From NCBI GenBank assembly GCA_964371615.1, contig CAYJMS010000001.1, positions 372,001-436,000 of the forward strand: a stretch of 64,000 nucleotides of DNA. Reading direction: 5' to 3'. This DNA comes from SpSt-333 sp964371615. GTDB taxonomy: Bacteria > Bacteroidota > Ignavibacteria > UBA10030 > UBA8401. Below are positions 1 through 9,288 of the stretch, one piece after another. A program made the position numbers and the translations under genes. The stretch's first letter is position 1; each line of letters opens with the position of its first letter. The notes beneath the pieces were generated by a model. It searched no databases. It was not told the DNA's origin and was given only the letters and a program-made list of their open reading frames with translations.

Positions 1-2
1 CT

Positions 3-1010
3 TATCTAAATTACATCTTCACCAACACCATTCGTCCCATTACTAAAGTGGACCGTATTTATCCTGCTCTGGCTTTTGCACCGAACGGCAACGAGACCTC
101 CGCGACGGAATTGATGAAGATGATCAATACCACACGCACACGAGGAATGTACGGCAATGTTTGGTGGTATTACGGAGATCTCAATTCCACCTTTTCGCAA
201 TTTCTCAAATCGACCGCTTACCCCAATAAAGCTGAAGTCCCCGCCAGGATTGCCAACTGGCGTCCTCCCGGTGTGATTGTGAATGAATCGGATCCGTCGG
301 TAACAAAATCGGACGGATGGATCAATGTTGCGGTAAAGGGATTCACGGGAAATTCAATCGCCGCCGATTCGTCGGGCGACAAATGGATCGAATATACAAT
401 GCCGGTTCCCGCGGATGGATGGTACAAAGTGTATGCGTTCGTACCGTGGAACAGCATCCGCTCGCAGCGTGCCCCGTACGACCTGTTCGATTCGTCCGGA
501 ACGTCGACACGGGTGCGGATCGATCAATCTACCATTAAAAACAACGGCTGGATGAAAATCGGGGATGTCTTTTTGAAACAGGGGAGCCAAAAAGTGATCC
601 GCATCAGCAACGACAGCGTGGGACAATACCGCAGTGTTGCCGCTGATGCGGTGATGCTGACAATCAACCGTAAATTGAGCCCGAATGTTACGGTGACGGA
701 GGTGAAGCGGGAAAATTTTATCGGCGCCCGACCAGATAATTTCTGGCTCGGGCAGAATTATCCCAATCCCTTCAATCCTTCCACTACAATTTCGTTTTCG
801 GTTCCAAATACTGCGAGGAATGATGATGCGGTTTCGCTGAGAATATATGATGTATTAGGCCGTGTCGTGACGACGTTGGTGAACAACGTTCGAACTGCCG
901 GAAATTATTCGGTCAATTTCGATGCATCACAATTATCCTCCGGAATATATTATTATCAATTGCGGTCCGGTAATTTTGTAGAGACAAAGAAAATGGTGCT
1001 CATTCGATAA
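3..1010 (+). CDS. Secreted T9SS-sorted protein, probable family-10-like glycosidase (5' end outside window)
   Basis: The reading frame is open at the left edge of the window, so the N-terminus is missing. The first 75 or so residues resemble the end of the glycoside-hydrolase-10-like (GHL10) barrel found in secreted Bacteroidota enzymes (inference from the GNVWWYYGDL stretch). A beta-sandwich of about 130 residues follows, of the golvesin/Xly carbohydrate-binding type, ending near SVAADAVMLTINRK. The last 85 residues are a T9SS type A sorting domain (QNYPNPFNPST ... GIYYYQLRSGNF ... KKMVLIR). The product should be exported through Sec, then the type IX channel, to the cell surface. The same sandwich recurs in the gene at 2641. 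The sorting domain is certain; the glycosidase assignment is tentative because the catalytic part is not in view. Confidence 0.7.
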   Translation, partial: YLNYIFTNTIRPITKVDRIYPALAFAPNGNETSATELMKMINTTRTRGMYGNVWWYYGDLNSTFSQFLKSTAYPNKAEVPARIANWRPPGVIVNESDPSVTKSDGWINVAVKGFTGNSIAADSSGDKWIEYTMPVPADGWYKVYAFVPWNSIRSQRAPYDLFDSSGTSTRVRIDQSTIKNNGWMKIGDVFLKQGSQKVIRISNDSVGQYRSVAADAVMLTINRKLSPNVTVTEVKRENFIGARPDNFWLGQNYPNPFNPSTTISFSVPNTARNDDAVSLRIYDVLGRVVTTLVNNVRTAGNYSVNFDASQLSSGIYYYQLRSGNFVETKKMVLIR

Positions 1011-1027
1011 TCAATTCCTAATTTTCT

Positions 1028-2644
1028 ATGAAATCCCTTATGTTGATATTATCAATTTTAGTCTGTTCGTTGGAATCCCCGGCCCAGTGGTCAACCTCTA
1101 CATATGCCGAAAGTGCTTTATATGTCTGTCCTGGATTTAATCAAGATATGTTAACATTTAACGATGGATCATCGCTCATTTGCGGAGCGTTAAGTGACTC
1201 TCGTTGGTTGCAGAGGCTGGATCCGTACGGCAATAAATTATGGCCTCAACCTGTACAGGTGTTCAATACACCCGGGACGAACTATTCCGGTGGAACGCTT
1301 ATGATTCCCGATGGTAATGAAGGAGTATTATTAATATGGTTTGATCTTCGGGGTGCGACATTAGGACAATATGGATACTATAATGATTCTCAATTTATGC
1401 AATGGATCGATAAGAACGGTCAAAAGAAGTGGATTGAAGGTGGAATTAGATTAAGCACAGTCGAAAATGGTAATAAGGGAACTAATGGTGTATTTGACGG
1501 TAAGGGGGGTATACTGCTATATATGCAGGAGTCTGATTTTTTAGGACCAAACCCAACAAACAAAGCGAGAAGCTGGTTGCGAAGATATTCATTTGAAGGG
1601 GAAATACTGTGGGAAAAAGATATCGATTCTTCAAACATTAAAAATCAGGTTATTACACATAAACCTTTCAAGTTAGGTTCGAGAATTGCAATTTACACTC
1701 TAAGCGGACTAAAGTTTATAGATCCGTTAACGGGAGAATATGAGCAACCGCCAGAGTACATTCCTCGAGGCGGTATACTATTGTTCAATGATTCGGTTGC
1801 ATTTTCTATCGATAATATTGGATCTGAATATGATTCACTGGGGATCTACAGATTTAAAGTGGGGATAACACGATTGAATCAAAACTGGGATTCATTATGG
1901 TATTCTGAATTTAAAATGACCACTGAAACATCGGATCCTAGTGTCGGCTACATTGCCAATCCCTGGATTTTTGATCAAGTGGATGGCCTTTTTAAGGTTT
2001 GGTCATTTTTTGGAGCCGATGGATTGCCGACCTCCAGGATACAATGGATTACTCAGGAGGGAATTAAATGGGGACCGGATGGAATTCGCATTCGCAATCA
2101 GCCTACGTCTAATATTTTTAACGGGAAGAAAAAATTTGGTCTATATCATGGAAACGGAATGGCGCAATTAATTGATAGCAATGGCGTAATGCAATGGGAT
2201 ACTAATTATGTCGTAATAAATAATCCGGGTGAAGCATATAGTCCAACTGTAATGACCGATTATAACGGCGGAGCGATCATTGCATATTGGACTGTAATGG
2301 GAGGAATATGGGCGCAACACACAGGAAGGGTGGGAAAAGTGGGAGTCATAACAAAAGTCGATAATATTTCGGAACCGCCAAAAGAATTTGTTTTGCTTCA
2401 AAATTATCCTAATCCATTTAATCCGGTAACAGTCATCAGGTATAGTGTACCGGTAAAGGATCATATTTCACTTACTGTGTACGACCTGCTTGGCCGTGAA
2501 GTATCAATGTTGGTTAATGATGTTCAGTCTGCAGGAAGTTACACAATCGAATTTAATGCATCGCGATTATCGTCCGGTATATATTTTTACCAACTGCGAA
2601 CAGGCAGATTCTCTGAAACAAAGAAAATGATGATGCTAAAATGA
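1028..2644 (+). CDS. Secreted T9SS-sorted protein of unknown function
   Basis: This 538-residue protein starts with a signal peptide (MKSLMLILSILVCSLESPAQ, cleavage probably after Ala-Gln). A long region without a motif I can name follows; its repeated Trp/Gly-rich segments resemble beta-propeller strands. The C-terminal 85 residues are a T9SS sorting domain (QNYPNPFNPVTVIRYSVP ... GIYFYQLRTGRF ... KKMMMLK). It follows the preceding gene by 17 bp, and its stop codon overlaps the next start by 4 bp (ATGA), so it is likely co-transcribed with its neighbours. The base composition is more AT-rich than the flanking genes, which may mean it was acquired separately. The function of the mature domain is unknown. 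Confidence 0.75.
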   Translation: MKSLMLILSILVCSLESPAQWSTSTYAESALYVCPGFNQDMLTFNDGSSLICGALSDSRWLQRLDPYGNKLWPQPVQVFNTPGTNYSGGTLMIPDGNEGVLLIWFDLRGATLGQYGYYNDSQFMQWIDKNGQKKWIEGGIRLSTVENGNKGTNGVFDGKGGILLYMQESDFLGPNPTNKARSWLRRYSFEGEILWEKDIDSSNIKNQVITHKPFKLGSRIAIYTLSGLKFIDPLTGEYEQPPEYIPRGGILLFNDSVAFSIDNIGSEYDSLGIYRFKVGITRLNQNWDSLWYSEFKMTTETSDPSVGYIANPWIFDQVDGLFKVWSFFGADGLPTSRIQWITQEGIKWGPDGIRIRNQPTSNIFNGKKKFGLYHGNGMAQLIDSNGVMQWDTNYVVINNPGEAYSPTVMTDYNGGAIIAYWTVMGGIWAQHTGRVGKVGVITKVDNISEPPKEFVLLQNYPNPFNPVTVIRYSVPVKDHISLTVYDLLGREVSMLVNDVQSAGSYTIEFNASRLSSGIYFYQLRTGRFSETKKMMMLK

Positions 2645-4308
2645 AAATTGCGCTGTTCAAATATACTTGCACTTTATTTATTTTATCAGCGGTATCATTT
2701 GCACAGATCGTTTGGACAGATCTCTCCACACAATATCAACTTCCGGCGGGCGTAAAAATATTTCAGGGCGAACGGGCGTCACCGTTTTTGCGCGTCTATT
2801 ACATCGATGTGGACGGAAAAAATCCGAACATCGCCATCCACCCGTACTACTCTTCCTCCATTAAATCCATCGTACCGTTCGCACAGTCGGTCGGAGCCAT
2901 AGCGGCGATCAACGGGGGATTTTTCGGCGGGAGCGCCTCGTATTCGGCGGTGGTGTATCCCGATTCTGTGGTGCAAAAGAATATCGGCGGTGTTACCAGA
3001 CCTGCCGGTGCGTATACCATGACGCGTAGCCTCTTCAGTATGAATATCATGCGCAAGTATGCTATCGATTGGATTTACCACTTCGGTAATGCAACAAAAG
3101 ATATTTATCGTTTCACTTCTCCGACGCCAAACACACCAACCACACCGGCACCGGCTCCACTCTCGGCAAACGGAAAAAGTTTCGACAGCATTCTTGTCGG
3201 CATCGGCGGAGCCCCGACGCTGGTGAAGAACAGCCAGGTCCATGTGACGTACGACGAAGAAGTCATGTTCGGCTCGGGTGTCGGATTGGATAACGGCGAT
3301 CCGCGGACCGCAGTGGGATATACGGCGGACGATCACGTCATCATGCTCGTTGCGGACGGTCGGGGGACAAGTGTCGGCGTCTCGCTGCCGGAACTGGCCC
3401 AGATCATGATCGATCTCGGCTGCGTGGAAGCGATGAATCTCGACGGGGGCGGATCGACGCAAATGGGGGCAAAGACGTCCGGCGGCTATGCCGTCGTCAA
3501 TACACCGAGCGAAACCAGATCCATTCCGTCAATACTTGCGGTGATTCCGATCGATTCAGCGAACTTTCCGTTAATCCCGACATTTCAACGGATCATGGAT
3601 ACCGGAGATAACGGTGTCACCATTCAGGGAACGGGATGGATCGATAATGCCACACTTGGTTATTGGGGAACGACGAAAGCGAAATTGTCGCAGTTAGGTG
3701 CAGGCAATAATTCGATCACATTTAAACCATACACTCTTCCGGCGGCACAATTGGAAGTGCAGGCGTGGTGGCCGAATATTTCAATTAACAGCAAGGACAC
3801 TCCGTTTACGATCAAACATAAAAACGGCACGGACACCGTACGCGTAGACCAATCGGTGAGTTCGGGAAAATGGACATCGGTCGGTACGTACACATTTGCC
3901 GGCGATACAAATGATGCCGTAACGATATCCAATAATGCCACGACCGGATTTGCCGTTTGTGCCGATGCAATCAGGTTTGTTTCGTATGATCCTAATATTA
4001 CGTCGGTAACTAGTGCTGCCGAATTGCTCCCATCCGATTTTGTGCTGCATCAAAATTATCCCAATCCGTTTAATCCTTCCACGACCATATCGTTTTCCGT
4101 TCCCAATACCGTCGGCACAAAGCGTGTTCTCTCCCTGCGAATATTTGACCTTCTTGGCAGAGAAATAGCAATATTGGTGAATGGAGAAAAGCCGCCCGGA
4201 GTGTATTCGGTTCAATGGAACGCAGCCGATCGATCAACCGGTGTTTATTTTATGCAATTGAGATCCGGAAATTTCTCGATCACACGAAAAATCAACCTCA
4301 TACGATGA
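2641..4308 (+). CDS. Secreted phosphodiester glycosidase (NAGPA domain) with golvesin-like and T9SS domains
   Basis: A signal peptide (about residues 1-21, ending SFAQ) is followed by a phosphodiester glycosidase / NAGPA domain (about residues 40-300). Its family signatures are AINGGFFGG near residue 90, the VGYTADDHVIMLVADGR strand, and the MNLDGGGSTQM motif near residue 270. NAGPA-family enzymes remove GlcNAc from phosphodiesters; bacterial members are thought to act on exopolysaccharide or cell-wall phosphodiesters. A golvesin-type beta-sandwich (about 315-450) and a T9SS sorting domain (last 85 residues) complete the protein. It overlaps the genes on both sides by 4 bp. The domain assignment is firm; the natural substrate is not known. 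Confidence 0.85.
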   Translation: MKIALFKYTCTLFILSAVSFAQIVWTDLSTQYQLPAGVKIFQGERASPFLRVYYIDVDGKNPNIAIHPYYSSSIKSIVPFAQSVGAIAAINGGFFGGSASYSAVVYPDSVVQKNIGGVTRPAGAYTMTRSLFSMNIMRKYAIDWIYHFGNATKDIYRFTSPTPNTPTTPAPAPLSANGKSFDSILVGIGGAPTLVKNSQVHVTYDEEVMFGSGVGLDNGDPRTAVGYTADDHVIMLVADGRGTSVGVSLPELAQIMIDLGCVEAMNLDGGGSTQMGAKTSGGYAVVNTPSETRSIPSILAVIPIDSANFPLIPTFQRIMDTGDNGVTIQGTGWIDNATLGYWGTTKAKLSQLGAGNNSITFKPYTLPAAQLEVQAWWPNISINSKDTPFTIKHKNGTDTVRVDQSVSSGKWTSVGTYTFAGDTNDAVTISNNATTGFAVCADAIRFVSYDPNITSVTSAAELLPSDFVLHQNYPNPFNPSTTISFSVPNTVGTKRVLSLRIFDLLGREIAILVNGEKPPGVYSVQWNAADRSTGVYFMQLRSGNFSITRKINLIR

Positions 4309-6869
4309 ATCAAAAAAATTCCATCTCGATCGCCGCTGCCGCGGTGATTCTCTTTTTTGTCTACAGCATGTTGATCATTCCGGATCCTACTCCGCTCCGT
4401 TTCTCGGGTGCGATGAAAGCGCTGCAGCTCTGGACGGCGCAGCGGGCGTATCCCAACGATAATTTTGACGACCGATTATTTCATGCCGCCTTTAACACTG
4501 AGATGTCCAAACGCGGAGACCGGTTAGCAAAACGACAGGCATCCGATATGTGGCGTCAGATCGGTCCGCATAATATCGGCGGAAGGACAATTTCTGTCGC
4601 CGTCAATCCAATGAATCCGTCCACGATCTACGCCGGTTCTGCCAGCGGAGGATTGTGGAGAAGCGTCACCGAAGGGAAAGGGGCTAGCGCCTGGGAATAT
4701 GTACCGACGGGATTTCCGGTGCTTTCGGTCGGGGCGATTGCCATAGCGCCGAACGATTCCAATCTCATGTTTATCGGTACGGGCGAGGTGTACGGATACC
4801 GTTCGTCAATCGGCGGAATGACCGTCCGCACGACGCGCGGGAGTTACGGCATCGGCATACTGAAAACAACGGACGGCGGGGCGACGTGGACGAAAAGTCT
4901 CGATTGGCAATACAACGAGTTGACCGGAGTGCAGGCGATGAAAATCCATCCTATGCATATCCGTTACGTCTGGGCGGTGACGAGTGAAGGCGTCTATCGA
5001 TCGAACGACACCGGCCGCACGTGGAATCTCGTTAATCCTATTCTAATGGGAACAGACATTGTTTTACATCCGTCCGACACAAATATCGTGTTTGCCTCTC
5101 ACGGCAACCTGAACAGTGCCGACGGAGGAATCTACCGCTCAACCGATGCAGGATCAACATGGTTTAAAATGACCGCAGGATTGCCTGCATCATTCGGCGG
5201 AAAAATTCTTCTCGCGCTCTATCCGCCCAATCCCAGTATCGTGTACGCCAGTATCGGTGCCGGGGCATCGAGCGGTTCGTGGCTCTGCAAAACCACCGAC
5301 GGCGGGGATACATGGACTGTGGTAACAACAACCGATTATGCAGTGTATCAGGGCTGGTTTGCGCATTTTGTCGGCGTCGATCCGACCGATTCAAGCAAGA
5401 TCATCTGCGGCGGTGTGGATCTCTGGAAATCGACCGACGGAGGAACGACGTTGATTAAAAAATCCGATTGGGCCGCATGGTACTTTGGCGAGACTATTCC
5501 CGGCGAACCGGAAGGTCCGCCGCAGTACTCCCACGCAGATCACCATGCAATTGCCTATCATCCATCCGATCCAAATATCATTTATTTCGGAAATGACGGC
5601 GGAGTATTCTGCACCACCGACGGCGGTGAGACATTCGAAGGACGGAACGGCGGATATCAGACAACACAGTTTTACAACGGCTTTTCGTCGTCGTGGACGG
5701 ATTCACTATTGGCTATCGGCGGAATGCAGGACAACGCAACGGCGATCTATGAGGGAACGGTCGCATGGCGGCGCGTGATCGGCGGGGACGGATGTATGAC
5801 CGCCATGAGTCCGACCAGCAACGACACACTGTACGGTTCCTCGCAAAATCTTAATCTGCTTCGCTCTGCTAATAAAGGATTCAATTGGTCCGGTATCGGC
5901 GTCCCGTCCGGTGGTTCGACCGGATTTGTCGGTCCGTTTGCGCTTGCGCCGTCGTCGCCGAAGATCGTCTATGCGGGGAGGGAGAAAATTTTCCGCTCTA
6001 CCACCGGCGGCGGTGGATGGGTTGCCATGAATAATAACACGGTGCTCGATCCCGGCAATCCAATCCTGAATATCACCATCGCGCCGTCGAATGCAAATGT
6101 CGTTTATGTTACGACGGCTCCGGTGGCAGCCAGGGGAAAAATCTTCAGAACCACAAACGGCGGAACGGACTGGACGAATATCACCGGATTGATCCCGGAT
6201 CGCTACATGATCGATGTCGCTGTTCATCCTGAAAATGAGAATATCGCCTATGTCACATGTTCCGGTTTCGGAACGTCGCATCTGTACAAGACGACCAATG
6301 GGGGAACTGCCTGGGCCAATATCGGTTCGAATCTTCCCGACGTCCCGGCGTCTGCCGTAGCGATCGATCCGGACCTGTCGAATATGGTGTATGTCGGTAA
6401 TGATCTCGGCGTCTATGTCACGTCTGATAACGGAACACATTGGAATTCATTTTCGGAAGGATTGTACGATGCCACGTTGATCATGGACCTGAGCATCTCC
6501 CGCGCCAACAGGGCGATCCGCGCCGTAACACACGGCAACGGCGTATTTGAGCGTTCGTTGATCGCCACGCCGACCACCGTTGCAGAAAACCGACAGGCAG
6601 TGCCCGAAGGATTTGGATTGCAGCAGAATTATCCCAATCCGTTCAATCCTATGACGGTGATCGGATATCGGGTTCCGGTTCAATCACACATCGTCATCAC
6701 CGTGCACGACGCGGCAGGCAGGGAGATCAGTTCATTGGTCAATGACAGGATGGATGCCGGTTATCATTCCGTTACATTCGACGCCACGGCACTTGCCAGC
6801 GGTACTTATTTCTATCGAATGACAGCGGGGAATTTTTCTGAGACAAAGAAAATGGCGGTGGTGAAATAG
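4305..6869 (+). CDS. Secreted BNR/sortilin-type beta-propeller protein with T9SS sorting domain
   Basis: I place the start at the ATG in the ATGA overlap with the preceding stop, giving 854 residues. An upstream in-frame ATG exists, but it would encode 30 residues overlapping the conserved end of the previous gene. A single hydrophobic N-terminal segment (AAAVILFFVYSMLII) acts as signal or anchor. The bulk holds many BNR/Asp-box repeats of the S-x-D-x-G-x-T-W type (for example KTTDGGATW, RSTDAGSTWF, RTTNGGTDW, KTTNGGTAW), expected to fold as one or two large propellers as in sortilin-like and xyloglucanase-type proteins. The last 80 residues are a T9SS domain (QNYPNPFNPMTVIGYRVP). Enzymatic activity cannot be deduced. 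It ends the four-gene secreted cluster. Confidence 0.8.
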   Translation: MNQKNSISIAAAAVILFFVYSMLIIPDPTPLRFSGAMKALQLWTAQRAYPNDNFDDRLFHAAFNTEMSKRGDRLAKRQASDMWRQIGPHNIGGRTISVAVNPMNPSTIYAGSASGGLWRSVTEGKGASAWEYVPTGFPVLSVGAIAIAPNDSNLMFIGTGEVYGYRSSIGGMTVRTTRGSYGIGILKTTDGGATWTKSLDWQYNELTGVQAMKIHPMHIRYVWAVTSEGVYRSNDTGRTWNLVNPILMGTDIVLHPSDTNIVFASHGNLNSADGGIYRSTDAGSTWFKMTAGLPASFGGKILLALYPPNPSIVYASIGAGASSGSWLCKTTDGGDTWTVVTTTDYAVYQGWFAHFVGVDPTDSSKIICGGVDLWKSTDGGTTLIKKSDWAAWYFGETIPGEPEGPPQYSHADHHAIAYHPSDPNIIYFGNDGGVFCTTDGGETFEGRNGGYQTTQFYNGFSSSWTDSLLAIGGMQDNATAIYEGTVAWRRVIGGDGCMTAMSPTSNDTLYGSSQNLNLLRSANKGFNWSGIGVPSGGSTGFVGPFALAPSSPKIVYAGREKIFRSTTGGGGWVAMNNNTVLDPGNPILNITIAPSNANVVYVTTAPVAARGKIFRTTNGGTDWTNITGLIPDRYMIDVAVHPENENIAYVTCSGFGTSHLYKTTNGGTAWANIGSNLPDVPASAVAIDPDLSNMVYVGNDLGVYVTSDNGTHWNSFSEGLYDATLIMDLSISRANRAIRAVTHGNGVFERSLIATPTTVAENRQAVPEGFGLQQNYPNPFNPMTVIGYRVPVQSHIVITVHDAAGREISSLVNDRMDAGYHSVTFDATALASGTYFYRMTAGNFSETKKMAVVK

Positions 6870-6880
6870 AGAGGAATAGC

Positions 6881-7048
6881 TGAATGATGAATGCGTAATG
6901 AGTAACGATTAATGATCACAAGGCAGATTTCAGAAAACAGAAGACAGATGTCAGAATTCCAAAGACTAATGACAAATTACCAATGACCAATGACCAATGA
7001 CCAATGACCAATCCCCAATTCCTAATTCCTAATTCCTAATTCCTTATT
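6881..7048. repeat. Degenerate heptanucleotide array (24 units)
   Basis: From 6881 to 7048 the sequence can be cut without a gap into 24 successive 7-mers. The first five are TGAATGA-like, the middle is ACAGAAG/TCAGAAT-like, then four exact ACCAATG units (6979-7006), ACCAATC, CCCAATT, three exact CCTAATT units (7021-7041) and CCTTATT. Positions 4-5 of nearly every unit are A-A or G-A. The array fills the gap between two convergent genes. Similar units in reverse orientation occur at 8713-8834 and 12857-12957. Confidence 0.85.
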
Positions 7049-7066
7049 TACCCCCCGTCTCATTTC

Positions 7067-7924
7067 TCACCGCACGATGTTTTTCAGCACGTTCATCACC
7101 TGTCCGTAATATCCCTCTCCGAACAGATTGAGATGGTTCATGAGATGATAGAGTTTGTAGATCTCCATGCGCTGTTCCCATCCTTTGTTCAGCGGGTGTT
7201 CCTCATTATACGCGCCGTAAAATTGATCGCTGAATCCTCCGAACAGCAGCGTCATGCCGAGATCGGCCTCGCGATGGCCGTAATACACGGCAGGATCGAT
7301 TATTGCCGGTTCATCATTCTCCAGACAAAGGAAATTGCCATTCCAAAGGTCTCCATGCAATAACGCAGGAGGTTCTCCGTCGTCGGGGAGGATTTCTTCC
7401 AGTTGCTGTTCCAATTTCAGAAAGAGCGCACGAATCGTTTCATCGACATAATTGTTCTGTTCTGCAAGACGGAATTGATACAAGAGCCGGTGGGACCAAT
7501 AGAAATCCCTCCAGGAATCCGTTCGCGGCAGGTTCTTCTGCGGCGTTGATCCGATGTAATTATCCTCAACAAATCCAAAGAGAGGTGCAGAGTGCCGGTG
7601 CAGCCGTGCAAATGCACGCCCGAATTGTTCGAAAAAGAGTTTTCTGTTCCGTATGGCAGCAACCGGAAGGAACTCGAGTATCAGCAGCGTCGTATCGACA
7701 TATAATACTTCCGGAATCCGGATCGCCCTTCCCACAGCAAGTTCACGCAATCCGTTTGCTTCCTTTTCGAACATGTCGGGAAATTGAGGGTGTACCTTCG
7801 CAAAGAGGGTGCGGCCATCGGCAAGAATTGTTTTGTAAACAGTAGAAATCGATCCGCCGCCGAGAGGGGAGAAATGCTGAACGGGCACGTTGAGTGCGGA
7901 TTGAATGAGATTGTCTATTTTCAT
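7067..7924 (-). CDS. Fructosamine/ketosamine-3-kinase family protein
   Basis: The 285-residue product matches the FN3K family in length and motifs. It has a P-loop-like LGGGSISTVYK near the N-terminus, the lysine in LFAKVHP, and the kinase catalytic motif LLHGDLWNGNFL (about residue 210) followed by IIDPAVYYGHREADLGM, which carries the metal-binding aspartate. FN3K-type kinases phosphorylate the 3-hydroxyl of sugar residues attached to lysines; the product then breaks down, freeing the amine. Bacterial homologues are reported to prefer ribulosamines and erythrulosamines. The gene directly upstream on the same strand is a low-molecular-weight phosphatase, a recurrent partner of this family thought to dephosphorylate 5-phosphorylated ketosamines first. 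A cytosolic protein-repair role is likely. Confidence 0.9.
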   Translation of the reverse strand: MKIDNLIQSALNVPVQHFSPLGGGSISTVYKTILADGRTLFAKVHPQFPDMFEKEANGLRELAVGRAIRIPEVLYVDTTLLILEFLPVAAIRNRKLFFEQFGRAFARLHRHSAPLFGFVEDNYIGSTPQKNLPRTDSWRDFYWSHRLLYQFRLAEQNNYVDETIRALFLKLEQQLEEILPDDGEPPALLHGDLWNGNFLCLENDEPAIIDPAVYYGHREADLGMTLLFGGFSDQFYGAYNEEHPLNKGWEQRMEIYKLYHLMNHLNLFGEGYYGQVMNVLKNIVR

Positions 7925-7932
7925 CTATTTAA

Positions 7933-7985
7933 AGATCCCCGGAATCTTATAGATTCCGGGGATCTGTATAAGATTCCAGGGATCT
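7933..7985. repeat. Perfect 15-bp hairpin with a third partial copy
   Basis: AGATCCCCGGAATCT (7933-7947) is followed after a TAT loop by its exact reverse complement (7951-7965). A degenerate third copy, AGATTCCAGGGATCT, lies at 7971-7985. It sits between the phosphatase and kinase genes, both on the minus strand, so the shared transcript would carry the hairpin. It may act as an attenuator or RNA-processing site; no T-run follows in the minus direction, so it is not a typical terminator. Confidence 0.7.
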
Positions 7986-7986
7986 G

Positions 7987-8451
7987 TTAAAGTTTCTTCA
8001 ACAAACCGCTGCACGCATCTTCAAGAATATTGAGCACGTGATCAAAACCTTCCGGGCCGCCGTAATACGGATCGGGAACTTCCTTTACATCCATCGTCTG
8101 AGAATAATCGGTCATCATCTTCAACTTATGGCCATAGTGCTTGTTTCTGTCCATCGCCTGGAGATCGCGCATATTGTTCGCATCCATCGCAAGGATCAGG
8201 TCGAACCGTTCAAAATCCTTAGCAGGATCGAATTGACGGGCACGATGGGTCAACGGAAATCCCCGCTTCGCTGCGTGGGAACGCATACGCGAATCGGGCA
8301 ACTCTCCGATATGATATCCCGCCGTTCCCGCGGAATCAATCTCGATCGGCAATCCTTCCGATATTTTTCTCATCACCCCTTCGGCAGCGGGGGATCGACA
8401 AATGTTACCAAGACAAACAAAAAGGATTTTTTTCTTTTGACTATCAGACAT
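7987..8451 (-). CDS. Low-molecular-weight protein tyrosine phosphatase family protein
   Basis: I choose the ATG at 8451 (154 residues). The longer frame would need a TTG start and adds seven residues before the conserved core. The P-loop V-C-L-G-N-I-C-R-S-P places the catalytic cysteine at residue 13 and arginine at 19 (CX5R). The general-acid motif DPYYGG lies near residue 125. Beyond tyrosine phosphatases, this family includes protein-arginine phosphatases (YwlE) and ketosamine-5-phosphate phosphatases. Pairing with the FN3K gene just downstream favours the last role, that is, preparing 5-phosphoribulosamine adducts for the kinase. This role is inference from context. Confidence 0.9.
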   Translation of the reverse strand: MSDSQKKKILFVCLGNICRSPAAEGVMRKISEGLPIEIDSAGTAGYHIGELPDSRMRSHAAKRGFPLTHRARQFDPAKDFERFDLILAMDANNMRDLQAMDRNKHYGHKLKMMTDYSQTMDVKEVPDPYYGGPEGFDHVLNILEDACSGLLKKL

Positions 8452-8546
8452 GTTCAACTTTGTTAATGTCAAAAATAATGTTGGAATAATGTACGAAAAT
8501 ATTTTGTTTCGTGCTGACCACTCATCTCAATATCTGACGTTTCCTA

Positions 8547-8680
8547 AATAACATTATGAGATGTCAGACGATTAAAAGCGTCGTCAGACATCATTAGCAG
8601 AAAGAGAACGTCTGACATTGCCTTTCAATGTCTGACGTTTCGGTTAAAATATTTGTCAGACAAGAATGTCTGACCTACCT
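8547..8680. repeat. Intergenic hairpin repeats (TGTCTGACGT family)
   Basis: The gap 8452-8895 contains no gene. It holds several TGTCAGAC/GTCTGACA motifs: a hairpin ACGTCTGACATTG (8608-8620) / CAATGTCTGACGT (8626-8638) with one mismatch, and a hairpin TCAGACA (8656-8662), loop AGAA, TGTCTGA (8667-8673). The segment 8553-8680 is nearly repeated at 12963-13045 and 12796-12830, in a different order. These look like dispersed REP/MITE-like palindromes. Confidence 0.75.
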
Positions 8681-8712
8681 CGCTAATTTACCCGAAAGAT
8701 TAATAATGAGAT

Positions 8713-8834
8713 TTCACACTTCCATATTCTGTATTCAATATTCTGTCTTCTGCTTTCTTCGCGTCTCCGCGCCTTTGCGGAGAAAGCAAGATTTCAGACA
8801 TCAGACTTCCGTCTTCTGTCTTCTGTCTTTTTAA
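8713..8834. repeat. Degenerate heptanucleotide array interrupted by a GC-rich hairpin
   Basis: Units TTCACAC, TTCCATA, TTCTGTA, TTCAATA, TTCTGTC, TTCTGCT (8713-8754) keep a strict 7-nt register. After a CGCGTCTCCGCGCCTTTGCGG segment, the register resumes as TTCAGAC, ATCAGAC, TTCCGTC, TTCTGTC, TTCTGTC (8793-8827). The units are reverse complements of those in the array at 6881. A matching array follows the same hairpin family at 12857-12957. Confidence 0.75.
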
Positions 8835-8840
8835 AATGCA

Positions 8841-8868
8841 AACGGGACGCTCTTTTGGGCATCCCGTT
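8841..8868 (-). terminator. Possible terminator of the pilin-like gene
   Basis: AACGGGA (8841-8847) pairs with TCCCGTT (8862-8868). Read on the minus strand, the stem is followed by an imperfect T-rich stretch. It lies 27 bp past the stop of the minus-strand gene at 8896. Confidence 0.5.
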
Positions 8869-8895
8869 AAGATGAAAGATATTGTAAGAGAGGAA

Positions 8896-9288
8896 TTACA
8901 CAGTCTGCGACATGACCCGCAGGAGTTTCCAGCGTCCGCCGTACTGGTGGAACACTGCCGTGGTCTGCACCTGCACGCCGTTGTAGGTTCCGGTAGCAAT
9001 CACCTGTGTCTGCGTCAACGGAAACGATGCCGGCCGGCTCGCCGAATACGATACCGTTCCGCCCATTGTCGTCACTGTCGTGCTGCCGATCGTATACAAG
9101 GACAGGTTATTGCTGAAACGCTGCAGCGCCAACGATACGCCGGTCTTGGCCAACTGCTCCGCCTGTGTCTCAGTAGCAACGGTCAATGCGGACGAAAAAT
9201 TCGCCTCATCGGCTGCCGTGAAACTGACGGTATAGAATCCAAGGATCAGGTAGATGCCCGAGAGAAGTATGACTTTCGATGTACCCAT
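8896..9288 (-). CDS. Small exported pilin-like protein of unknown function
   Basis: This 130-residue protein begins with a hydrophobic segment (residues 5-23, VILLSGIYLILGFYTVSFT). A short region rich in Ala/Thr follows (ATETQAEQLAKTGVSLALQRF), which resembles the start of PilX/pseudopilin-type proteins, then a beta-rich domain. I do not see a full prepilin peptidase site (G-F-T-L-x-E), so the pilin relation is only suggestive. It stands alone between intergenic repeats and has a possible terminator just downstream. Confidence 0.6.
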   Translation of the reverse strand: MGTSKVILLSGIYLILGFYTVSFTAADEANFSSALTVATETQAEQLAKTGVSLALQRFSNNLSLYTIGSTTVTTMGGTVSYSASRPASFPLTQTQVIATGTYNGVQVQTTAVFHQYGGRWKLLRVMSQTV

